Under the pieces are notes generated by a model. It did no database searches and was not told the DNA's origin. It saw only the letters and a program-made list of their open reading frames with translations. Shown piece by piece: positions 19,106 to 27,990 of a stretch of DNA of 64,000 nt. The stretch is from Anopheles merus (Eukaryota; Arthropoda; Insecta; Diptera; Culicidae): the NCBI RefSeq assembly GCF_017562075.2, contig NC_054084.1:23462285-23526284 (forward strand), given 5' to 3'. The translations under genes were made by a program, and so were the position numbers. Position 1 is the stretch's first letter, and every line of letters begins with the position of its first letter.

Positions 19106-19768
19106 ATGGAGAGAATGGTAAATAGAAGACTGACACAAGAATTAGAAGACCGAAACCTCCTTAGTACCAATCAACACACCTTTAAAGGTGGGAAAGGTAC
19201 TGAGACATATTTTGCCGAAACTAATGAACTTTTAAAAACATACTACTCAAAAGGCCGCCACATTGACTGTGCAATATTAGATTTATCAAAAGCTTTTGAC
19301 AGAACCTGGCGACATACAATTCTTGAACAGCTCAATATGTGGGGTATTGGAGGACGCATTACAGCGTACCTTCAAAGCTTCCTTTCAAATCGCACATTCA
19401 AAGTTTTAATTGGAACTCAATCTTCTGACGTACATGTCCAAGGGAATGGTGTTCCTCAGGGTGCCATTCTTTCTCCCACTCTTTTAATGATTAGTGTAGA
19501 ATCCCTCTTCCACCCCATGTTCAGTAACATTAAATGTTTCATGTATGCTGATGATATAGTTCTTGTCTCAGCATCCAACAATAGAACCGAATCACGCAAA
19601 TCTTTACAAGAAGGAGTCAAAATAGATCAGAAATGGTCATGTTGGACAGGTTACACAATTTCACACTCCCAATCCAAAATACTTCACATCTGCAATAGCA
19701 AATATCATATTCTAAAACCCATAACATACAAGAACTCAGTAATACCAAACAGACGCACAGACTTTTGA
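19106..19768 (+). pseudogene. non-LTR reverse transcriptase fragment (cassette 1)
   Basis: 220 codons of RT from an I/Jockey-type element: RRLTQELEDRNLLSTNQ, AILDLSKAFDRTW (first catalytic Asp), GVPQGAILSP and CFMYADDIVLVSAS (YADD). It is truncated on both sides. Upstream text at 18960-19105 continues the same element in broken frames (FRPISLLNCIGKI), and the downstream end is cut by mariner C at 19798. The element's endonuclease and RNase H are absent here. Copies are at 47460-48196 and 51292-51967. Confidence 0.9.
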
Positions 19769-19797
19769 TCGCCACATAACATTTAAAGCACATACTA

Positions 19798-20366
19798 ACA
19801 GGTTGGCTGATAAGTCCCCGGTCTGACACATAGATGGCGCCGCTAGTATTAAATGCGTATTATTTTTATATAGTACCAACCTTCAAATGATTCGTGTCAA
19901 AATTTGACGTCTGTATGTCAAATAGTTTGTGAGACAGAGCGTCTTTTGTCAAGCAACTTTTGTCAAGGCCCCATATGAAGAAGAAAAAAGTGTTGTTCCA
20001 CCAAGACAACGCACCGTGCCACAAGTCATTGAGAACGATGGCAAAAATTCATGAATTGGGCTTCGAATTGCTTCCCCACCCACCGTATTCTCCAGATCTG
20101 GCCCCCAGCGACTTTTTCTTGTTCTCAGACATCAAAAGGATGCTCGCAGGGAAAAAAATTGGCTGCAATGAAGAGGTGGTCGCCGAAACTGAGGCCTATT
20201 TTGAGGCAAAACCGAAGGAGTACTACCAAAATGGTATAAAAGGTATTGGAAGGTCGTTATAATCGTTGTATCGCTCTTGAAGGAAACTATGTTGAATAAT
20301 AAAAACGAATTTTAACAAAAAAAAGTGTTTTTCTTTGTTAGACCGGGGACTTATCAGCCAACCTGT
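19798..20366 (+). mobile_element. internally deleted mariner, copy C
   Basis: 569 bp, TA-flanked, same deletion as copy A. The transposase fragment (from ATG at 19975) has a 2-bp change near 20240 that shifts frame to GIGRSL instead of KKLEGRYNR, so even the C-terminal remnant is broken here. Its left border interrupts the RT fragment in ...TFKAHT. Confidence 0.92.
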
Positions 20367-20395
20367 TAGTATTGGACTCGGTTGTATTGAGAATA

Positions 20396-20940
20396 CCCAG
20401 GTGACAACTGTTGTACAATTTTAGCTTAAACTCCTTGTGAACAGCTCGATTTAACGCATTGCCTCATATAAACGCTTGAAAACATGGATGTGTGAGTGAA
20501 CAACGATGTGTTGAAGCGTTGATGTTTATGTCAGAACTTCGGTAAAAGCCGGACAAACAAGAAGCTTGCAGTTTCGTCCTCGGTGTTCAACAACCAAAAC
20601 ACTGAGTAAGAAGAAATACACGATCTATCCAGGAGTATACGAATAGCGGAGAATCGCAGGGAAAATAACAAAACAACGTCAAAGAGTGTTTTATAATAAA
20701 CTTTTTGTTTGATACGGATTGAAGATTACGCATGTTTTGTTTTGGGTCGGTAGCTTGTGCCCAACGTGATGACAATTTTTAAAATGGCACCAAAAAAAGC
20801 GCTTCACTCTGACGTTTCAACTGTTATAATAAGCTTAAACTCTGGAATATCGCTTGCTCTTTAAGCCAGTTTTAAGCCTGCTCTTTAAGCTTCCAGCAAC
20901 TCGAAAAACGCTAACAATCTGCTCGAAAATGTCACTTGGG
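20396..20940. mobile_element. MITE with TA target duplication
   Basis: 545 bp. The left end is CCCAGGTGACAACTG and the right end is GAAAATGTCACTTGGG, with TA at 20394-20395 and 20941-20942. Internal pieces AGCTTAAACTC occur in both halves. It is non-coding; the 62-codon minus ORF inside is not convincing. Confidence 0.7.
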
Positions 20941-21177
20941 TACCTAGGGGGATATGCATAGCGCATATTCTGATTTTCAACCCGGTGTGTATAATAGGGA
21001 TAATATTAGGTTGCACTACATTTGCTCCTGATGCTTCAGTAAGAAAAGTTCCCATTGATACATGAGCTGTTGCTAGCTTGGTCGAAAGAGCCTCAATTTC
21101 AACCCCAAAATCAGTGATTGATTTTCCTGCCGGCCTAGTGGACTTAATTTCATTCTCGACCGCGTTAGGTGAAATTT

Positions 21178-21508
21178 TTATACCGAATCTAGCTTTAAAA
21201 AAAAAAAAACAAATGCTTCATCGATAGTCGTGGTACCGTCAATAGTACCATGTGCAGCACCAGTTAGTGTAACTTTCATTAACCTTAAAATGTGCGTTTC
21301 GCTAACATCCTTCGAATAATCCCTCAACAGTTCGACACTTTCTTTGTAGCTCTGTAGGATTACCTGCAAATGGTTTAACTAGCTTGAGTGCTAAATTCAA
21401 GTCCAAAGTGTTCGCCATCTTTTTTACAGTTTTACCCTTTGGTCTACCATGTGGTTTGGTGGACATGCGAGGTACATGCAAGGAACTTGTATAACGCACA
21501 CCGTACAT
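21178..21508 (-). pseudogene. LTR-retrotransposon gag-like fragment
   Basis: Two overlapping minus-strand ORFs make one broken gene: a basic start with RPKGKTVKKMANTLDLNLAL, then KLVKPFAGNPTELQ, then (frame change) SVELLRDYSKDVSETHILRLMK and GAAHGTI. The KPFxGNPxEL followed by a helical RLxxxLTGxA pattern is typical of capsid-like gag of insect LTR elements. About 100 residues remain, with a frameshift near 21365 and a poly(A) run near 21196. The element around it is not recognisable. Confidence 0.55.
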
Positions 21509-21937
21509 AAATTAAAGGTTATGTGGAAAAGGTAGCAATTAATAAACTATATGATTAACATTTTGAATGGATTTTTTTCTTCGCAAAATTAAGTAAAACA
21601 GTCACTTTTATATTGAAAAACATATGTATATATCTATACATTCATGCCATTATGTAATGCAGAAAAGTGAGTCTAAGTTTTCAAAAGTACAGCTATTTTC
21701 CTTTCTTCTCTTTCTCTTTTTCTTGGATCTAGTTGGGTCCTGTTGGTAACGGCAAGGGACACATTGAATAAGATTTTTTTCGCAATAACTACCTTACAGC
21801 CATTACAACAAGCACAACCACGACCTAATCACTTCACTTGCACCACAGCCTAACATCCTTTTTTTACCCCAGCTCTAATTATATTATTCCATACAGATTT
21901 TTGTTTCTCTCGACACCACCGTCTCAATTGCTCGATT
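21509..21937. other. non-coding spacer
   Basis: AT-rich with pyrimidine stretches (TTCCTTTCTTCTCTTTCTCT near 21700). No gene seen. Confidence 0.5.
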
Positions 21938-22100
21938 TTTTCACTTATACCACACACAGCCTTATCGTTCCTTTGTTCGTTTTTTTTGTTCGCTTCATAC
22001 GCATACCACGTGACACGTATTTTTTCACTTATACCACAGTCTTATCGTTCCTTTGTTCGTTTTTTGTTCGCTTATTACGCGTACCACGTGACATGTATAC
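21938..22100. repeat. tandem duplication, ~80-bp unit x2
   Basis: TTTTTCACTTATACCACA, then CTTATCGTTCCTTTGTTCG, then CGTACCACGTGACA appear twice in a row (about 21940-22019 and 22020-22098), differing by small indels. Confidence 0.8.
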
Positions 22101-22282
22101 TTACAACGGATGTGTAGACGGATAATGTGTGATCTGCAACCGGCAGCGCATCGTGTCTCGTTCTCTCTTATACTTGCTCCAAATGCTTCTGCAGTATATC
22201 GTGTTAAAGTTGTTCCGCAACCGTTTTACTGCTTCCTTTTACATTTTCCGGTTTCTTCGTCTTATTCGCCAAACTGCGTTCG

Positions 22283-22393
22283 TCCAACAGCGCCGATCCT
22301 CGTAGATAATCGATCAGCACTTAGCGGATTGATTAGCTGCGTCCGTCCAGCAGCATCGATCCTCGTTGAAAATAAATCAGCATTTAGCGTAAC
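22283..22393. repeat. tandem duplication, ~57-bp unit x2
   Basis: CGTCCAACAGCGCCGATCCT ... GATCAGCACTTAGCG is followed by CGTCCAGCAGCATCGATCCT ... AATCAGCATTTAGCG. It may be part of an LTR or a satellite-derived piece. No gene. Confidence 0.75.
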
Positions 22394-22654
22394 GTAACGT
22401 TCTACGACAGTGCGGAAACTCTTCAGAAACTATCGAATCGAACTTTACTTTTGCCGTGCGTTTCTAATTATTCTTGACTTGTTGGCTTCTTGTCTCCTGG
22501 CAGGATCGCCATGTAAAAGTGGGTACAATACCGGAAAAAAGGTGTGGGGGATTTGGAGGTTAGATGTGATATGCACTTTTAATTGTCCGAACACTGTATA
22601 TGTTTGAAAGATGTTGTTAATTCACAAATTTATTTCACTTTAGAACTGATTGGT

Positions 22655-22967
22655 CAGAACGCGACTTTCTGTGTCAGAGGTCAAAACGCGACCTGTTGGT
22701 TTGGGGATCAGAACGCTACTGATCGGGCCAGAGTTCAGAACGCGACTTGTTGGTTTGGGGATCAGAACGCTACTGATCGGGTCAGAGTTCATAACGCGAC
22801 TTGTTGGTTTAGGGATCAGAACGCTACTGATCGGGTCAGAGTTCAGAACGCAACTGTTTGGTATGGGGATCAGAACGCTACTGATCGGGTCAGAGTTCAG
22901 AACACGACTGTTTGGTATGGGGATCAGAACGCTACTGATCGGGTCAGAGTTCAGAACGCGACTGATT
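22655..22967. repeat. 54-bp tandem repeat made of two 27-bp halves
   Basis: About 5.5 units. Each has one half like GATCAGAACGCTACTGATCG+GGTCAGA and one like GTTCAGAACGCGACTTGTTG+GTTTGGG (or GTTTGGTATGGG). Both halves share the core (G/T)TCAGAACGC, so the unit arose by duplication of a 27-mer and then amplification. Because 54 is a multiple of three, all six frames stay open and give periodic peptides; the plus frame 22583-22969 has recurrent NAT sequons. With no start context or domain I treat these ORFs as by-products. Confidence 0.9.
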
Positions 22968-23131
22968 AAGCTGATAAGAATTATCTCGGTCAGCGCGTAG
23001 CACTCTCTCGTTGAGCAGCGCACGGCGACAACGATTAGGTTCCCCCTCTCTCTCTTCTTCTCTCTCTCGTTCGCACGTGTGCTAAACGGAATACGGTTTC
23101 CTCAACAGTGTGGTTTGTATGTGTTTTTATT

Positions 23132-23155
23132 TGTGTGTGTGTGTGTGTGTGTGTG
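23132..23155. repeat. (TG)n microsatellite
   Basis: A run of TG dinucleotides, with further TG-rich sequence to 23175. It follows a CT-rich stretch at 23043-23069. Confidence 0.9.
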
Positions 23156-23305
23156 TTTTTTTGTGTGTGTGTGTTGGTGTCAAAAGTATGTCGTTTCGGA
23201 TAGATTTGTTAGTAATTTTTTTTGTTTTTTGGGTTAGGTTTTTGTTTTAATTAGCAGGACCACCGCCTTCGCGAGCAGTGATCCCTTTTCAAAAATACAA
23301 TAAGC

Positions 23306-23659
23306 TCAATTCTTGATCTTATTGCCGTCGGCCACGATGACATCAATCATGCGTTTACGCATCGACCTCACCAGTTTCCGGATCGTCTTCGGTGAAATGT
23401 TTTTGCACACCTCTTGCATTTTGTCAAAGAGTTGATCCAGATCTTCTGGTAATTTTTTACCCAGCCTCTTGAAAATTGCCCAGAGGTTCTCAATGGGATT
23501 GAGATCCGGGCTAAGGGCAGGCCACTGCATAGTGTTGACATTATTGTCAGCAAGCCAAGCTTGGACAGTCCCGGAAGTATGCTTCGAATCGTTGTCTTGC
23601 ATAAATATCCAAGACGGAGGAAATTTTTCCGTAGCGTGTGATAATAAATGATGTTGCAA
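23306..23659 (-). pseudogene. Tc1-type transposase, C-terminal half
   Basis: About 114 codons. WIFMQDNDSKHTS holds the second catalytic Asp and SPDLNPIENLW the final Glu, with exactly 34 residues between them, giving the Tc1 DD34E spacing. The N-terminal DNA-binding domain and first Asp are absent. The coding text stops at the border of the BEL LTR at 23652, so the LTR element may have cut the gene. The C-terminus (NGNKIKN-like tail) looks complete. Confidence 0.88.
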
Positions 23660-24052
23660 CGATCAATGAAGTAAAGGGCTTAAATAAAACACTTGGCGAA
23701 TTTTCCTTTTAAGAGTGGGAACTGTTTTATTTTTCGAGACTCTAAAAAAACGTTATCGCGGTTTCTCCTTTGCTCTTGATGTTGCTACTGACTTTGTTTA
23801 CGCTTGCGCGCGTCCCTTTTCCTTGACGACCTCAATGGACCCTTATGCTGACCGTAGCCGACCTATTTTCTGATTCGTCCCTTTAATGCGCAAACTGGTT
23901 ATGCTCTTCCAACCAACGTCTGTCTCGCTTTGGCAGCGTTTCGAAAGATTTGCACCATTCGAACGGATGATTCGAACATATGCTGTTCGAATAGCTGTCA
24001 CAGCCAATAATAACAACAACTTTGGCTGTCAATTAGGGACCTCGTGTTAACA
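23652..24052 (-). repeat. BEL/Pao 3' LTR
   Basis: About 401 bp with TG...CA ends (plus strand TGTTGCAACG ... CGTGTTAACA). On the minus strand it starts TGTTAACACGAGGTCC directly after GGGGTGGGGAA, a polypurine tract, as in other BEL/Pao elements. AATAAA-type sequence (AAATAAAACAC) occurs near its far end. No matching 5' LTR is found near 31870. Confidence 0.7.
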
Positions 24053-24695
24053 TTCCCCACCCCGTGAACACATCTGCTTGCACGTACTTGTTGTTCACTA
24101 ATTTACTTTTTATAGTTATTGTGCTTGTGGTTCTTTATGTTAACCGTTCTACGTGTTAATCTACATCTACGTTAATTAGTGCTAGCTTTACTGCCGGACG
24201 CTTTAATTCTTTCCCTGATGCTGTGCGTATTAATGCTTGCCTTATGGTACCGTATGTTCCCGGGAACGTTTTTTTTAACAATCGCGCGCATCCATTCTTT
24301 TCTCGGTCCTTCCGTGACAAAAACTAAGCCTCCAGGCTTTAGCGGCTTGCACGGCTCAAGTCACTTTGTACGGCGGTTTAGTGTTGGGACGTATTCTTTC
24401 AGCCATCTATCCCACATTGCTTCGGACAACACGATTGCTCGTTTGTAGCTGCTCTTAAGGGCGTTTGCAAGGTCTGGGATCACTCGCAGTTTTTCTTTTC
24501 TTCCTGTTGAGCTGCCTATAATGAAATGGTTCGATGTTAGCGCTTCGTTATCCGCTTCGTAGACTCGCGGACGTTTGGGGCATATAGGTCAGAGGTCGGG
24601 ATTTAATCAAATTTTCCACGTCCGTCAGCGCGGTGATCAATATTTCATCGTTCAACCTCCTTCTATCATCCAACGCGTTCAATCCCTCTTTCACA
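24053..24695 (-). pseudogene. BEL integrase C-terminal domain remnant
   Basis: Minus-strand text at 24250-24440 reads W-RWLKEYVPTLNRRTK, EPCKPLKPGGLVFVTEGPRK and EWMRAIV in broken frames. This matches the DUF5641 tail found after BEL/Pao integrases. A stop and shifts are present. Confidence 0.7.
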
Positions 24696-25383
24696 CTACG
24701 AACTATCCGTTCCCATACCACCCCCACCCATGTGTGGTGCTGATGGAGGATTGAAGCTCCATTTAGTGTGTGTGTCTGTGAAGGTGGCCGCGCAGGTGAG
24801 ATTAACTTCCTTTAGTTGTCGTTTTAGCTCGTTGCTCGCGCCTTGGAAATTGGTTCCGTTATCGGAAAAAATCTCTGTCGGTGGTCCTCTACGACAAACG
24901 AATCTTCTGATGGCCATTATACATGATTCAGTCGATAGGCTATATGCGACTTCGAGGTGGACCACCCCCGTTACTAGACAGGTGAAGACAGCCACATATC
25001 GCTTTTCGTTGCGGCGCAAGTTAGTAATGTCTATTGGTCCCAGATAATCGACTCCTACATTTGTGAACGGACGCAGGAAGGGGGTAAAGTCTTGGCGCAG
25101 GTAGTTGTACCTTTCGTGGGTTTTGTGGTTTACATTTCTTTACCTTGCAGCGTTGGCAGCTTTTCATCTCTCTATCAACGGCTGCTCTCAAAAAAGGAAT
25201 ATAGAAACGTTGTCTAACCTCATTCACTACGGTTTCCCGATTAGCATGCCCATATTTTTCGTGATAGTGACCCAGGAGTAATGACGTTATGGCATGTTGC
25301 TGGGGCAGAATGATTGGGAATCGTGCATCATAGGGGATATGGTTAGCATTTGCGGTTCGTCCATTGACTCTCAATATTCCCAT
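24696..25383 (-). pseudogene. BEL integrase H2C2 finger and DDE core
   Basis: Two minus-strand ORFs in different frames form one module. The upstream one holds the zinc finger HYHEKYGHANRETVV with CQRCKVKK and ends in KCRSRLSGTNRHY, past the point where the frame breaks. The downstream one holds YVAVFTCLVTGVVHLEVAY (first Asp region lost or shifted) and PPTEIFSDNGTNFQGASNEL (second Asp). The final Glu segment is degraded after SAPHMGG. A frameshift near 25020-25100 separates them. Confidence 0.9.
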
Positions 25384-25866
25384 CTCATCCGTAAATGGGT
25401 CGATGTTGTATAGGGGGCTCGCTTTATCTATGCCCGATTATGCTTCATCATTTGTTTGTTGCGATAGGAATTTTAGCTCTTTGTGGTAGCATTCTGTTTG
25501 AGCGAGTTTATGTAATAGTATTTCGGCACGTTGAAGTTCCTCTAATTCTATCGGAGTAGTCGCTGTTCGCTCTACTCTTAGAATAACCTTGGCTTGGTTT
25601 TCAGTAGCCTTTAGTGCCTTAGTAGTTTCGCCTTTTAGTTTTAGCTTACAGTTCTCTACGAATCTGTGGACAATTACAATTGTTAGTAATAATATTTTCC
25701 ACTAGGAAATGCGGGTAGGATCGATAAGAGACATGGCTGGAGGCGTAATGGAATGGGTTAGCATAGGTACCGTTCTTTCTTCCATCGTTGGTTCTACGGT
25801 CTTTTGCTCCGGCCAGAGTTCTTCTGGATGGTAGAGAAACGATGGACCATTTAACCACCTGCCCTT
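25384..25866 (-). pseudogene. degraded BEL pol linker
   Basis: Lies between RNase H and H2C2 of the BEL pol. Minus-strand fragments such as WLNGPSFLYHPEELWP (about 25800-25860) fit the linker, but stops are frequent. Confidence 0.65.
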
Positions 25867-26681
25867 TTAGTTAATTTCTGTATCCTTGTTCCATCTTGTG
25901 AGACAGTCTGCAGGATTTTCTTTTGTAGGGACATATCTCCAATTAGGACTGTCGGTAAGTGTTCTAATTTCTCCGACTCGATGTGCTATGAATGGCTTAA
26001 ATTCCCGAGGAGGTGATCGGAGCCATGAAAGTACGACTTGGGAATCTGTGTGTATGTACTTTTCTCTCACATTATAATCGTGATTGTCACACGCCGCTTT
26101 CATCAATCTCGCTCCCAGCAAGGCTGCCTGCAACTCAAGTCTTGGTACTGATAAGTGTTTCAAGGGTGCCACCTTGCTTCGCGACATTACTAATGCGCAG
26201 CGGATTTTACCTCCATCATTTACTCGGAAATACGCCACGCAACCATAGGCTTGTTCGCTCGCGTCGGTAAATACGTGTAACTGCATAGGTTCTTGGGATA
26301 TCGAGCTAGCGCCTTTGAAATACCATCGTGGTATTTTCAGTTCAAATATGTTGGGAAGTGTAGCGGCCCATTTTGTCCATTTGGCGAATTCATCGTCGCT
26401 CATCTGTTCATCCCAATCGATGTGTGCTCGCCAAAGATCTTGCATAAGCAAGCGGCCATGAATTAACATAGGAGCTAGTATTCCCAAGGGGTCAAAGATG
26501 CCCATAATCACCCTTAATGCTATTCTCTTTGTTGGTCCTTCCCCCTTATTCACGTAGGGGATTAAGTCTTTGTGCCAAGCTGAAGAAAATTGGAAAACAT
26601 CTTCTGTCGGGTCCCAGAACCATACCAGCTTTATAGCAGCAGCTGCAATCGGATATTCGTTCGCATATTCGTGTGCGTTAC
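25867..26681 (-). pseudogene. BEL RT C-terminal part and RNase H
   Basis: About 270 codons open. The start is NAHEYANEYPIAA, cut from the RT by the insertion at 26685. KRIALRVIMGIFDPLGILAP follows, a strong BEL/Pao (A17 family) signature. RNase H then has LHVFTDASEQAYGC (Asp), SVPRLELQAALLGARL (Glu) and KYIHTDSQVVLSWL (Asp), ending NPADCLTRW. The sequence is well preserved over this stretch. Confidence 0.92.
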
Positions 26682-26684
26682 GAT

Positions 26685-26994
26685 TGAAACGGTTAGAACT
26701 ATTTGTTATAAATAAAATGCTAAATTTTATGCTCCCCAACACCAGAACTTTTATTTCAATTAACTACACTTCCGATCTAGCCAAGCACCGACACCAGAAT
26801 CTCCTTCATCTTTTACCGCCATCGCCCGTTTGCTCCTTCGATCGTCAACCTTGTCCTCTCTCCATTCTCACGATGATCTTTCTCTCACATCCTCTCCTAT
26901 TTCACGGTTCGTGTTCATTAGCCGCCTGTATGGATACGGCCGCCGTTATCAGCTGTCATCGACGGTCTATATCGTAGCGGCCAAGGTCGCTACA
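26685..26994 (-). repeat. 3' LTR of the gypsy-type element
   Basis: 310 bp, plus strand TGAAACGGTTAGAAC ... GGTCGCTACA. On the minus strand it starts TGTAGCGACCTTGG. The adjacent internal sequence has an A9 run but only a weak polypurine tract. Confidence 0.92.
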
Positions 26995-27326
26995 TGTCAT
27001 TACATTTTTTTTTAACGAAGCTTTAGCAAGAAAATTCCGACGTGGATTGTTTTTTTCATGCATATCGATATTGTTATCGCCGAACTTTGCCCTTTTTTAT
27101 CGCATCCGGCAAACCTTCCTCGTGCTTTCAATAGACGTGTGATGGTGCTGGTGTACCTCGCTAAATAAGTATATCTATTTAATTTGATAATGCTTCGGTT
27201 TCGTGTAATTGCTTTCTCTCTTATTTGATAGGGTATTTTTCTGACCGCTCGTTATAAATTCAATGCTGCTAACCGTGAGTCGAACACTTGCTGGGGGAGC
27301 TATTTGCATATTAGTTCGATGCCTCA
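26995..27326 (-). other. internal non-coding remnant of deleted pol region
   Basis: Between the 3' LTR and the truncated pol. No RT, RNase H or integrase motif is seen on either strand. It probably represents 3' UTR joined to the pol deletion. Confidence 0.6.
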
Positions 27327-27990
27327 TCATTCAATTGCGCCGCTCAATCTACAGCTCAACCTCACCAGCTCAACCTCTATCATAAAATTCATCTTCATCG
27401 GTGCCGTCATGTGTGAAGACGAAAAGCAACTCGTAACATTGTTGGTGTTACATTTGGCGTTGTGCCGACCTCCCTGAACCCGTGTTTCTATTGTTCCACT
27501 CGCTGCTGTTCCATGTGTGTATAGTGTAACGTATACAATTTTGCTGATGTGTGCGTGTGTGTATGGGCTTTTGCTTGGGGTTATAATTTTTTGTTTCAGC
27601 ATTTCCTCTACATGCTCTTCCATGATATTATTTAATAATGCAGGGAATCTGTACTGCCTTTTATAAATGGGGACGTTAGAGCTTGTTTCAATTTCATGCG
27701 TTGCCGCTTGGGTATATGTAAGTTTATCTCCCGGCAAGTAAAATATATCCTTATACTCAATGAGAATTTTTTTCATATCCGTTGCCATTGAACTATCCAA
27801 ATGATCGATATTGATTTGTTTTATTAATTCCCCAAATCGTTCTAGGCCCACCAATGGAGTGCTTTTGCTTGTTTCTATTAAATCACAATCTGTAAGTTGC
27901 TTCTCAATATTTGGGAGAAGTTCAAAATTATCTTGTGGTATAGTATTATTATTTTCGATAACAGTATTTGTATTGTGTTCCCATTTTTTT
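27327..27990 (-). pseudogene. truncated pol: N-terminus of RT
   Basis: Open from the shift site at about 27990 downward (first Met at 27854). Visible are LVGLERFGELIKQINIDHL, ILIEYKDIFYLPGDKL, THEIETSSNVPIYKRQYRFP and EEMLKQKIITPSKSPY, the usual start of Ty3/gypsy RT. After SPY the protein becomes unrelated, so the palm with its catalytic aspartates is deleted. The frame is -1 relative to the gag-protease ORF. Confidence 0.88.

Larger units (their letters stand above)
15955..20366. mobile_element. 4.4-kb composite block bounded by mariner TIRs
   Basis: The block starts with mariner A (ACAGGTTGGCTGATAAGTCC) next to TA at 15953-15954 and ends with mariner C (GGACTTATCAGCCAACCTGT) next to TA at 20367-20368. 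In reverse complement its order is mariner C, non-LTR RT fragment, TIR repeat, hAT MITE, Ala-rich exon, truncated mariner B, spacer, mariner A. This is the same order as 46863-51262, and the lengths are close (4,412 against 4,400 bp). It behaves like one unit with mariner ends inserted at a single TA beside the gypsy relic. Confidence 0.7.

Noticed and set aside
22655..22967. Possible CRISPR array
   Set aside because: The units are contiguous 54-bp repeats made of related 27-mers, with no unique spacers, and the genome is animal.
22583..22969. N-glycosylated repeat protein (NAT sequons)
   Set aside because: The ORF begins upstream of the repeat with no promoter, signal peptide or splice evidence; the open frames follow from a 54-bp unit.
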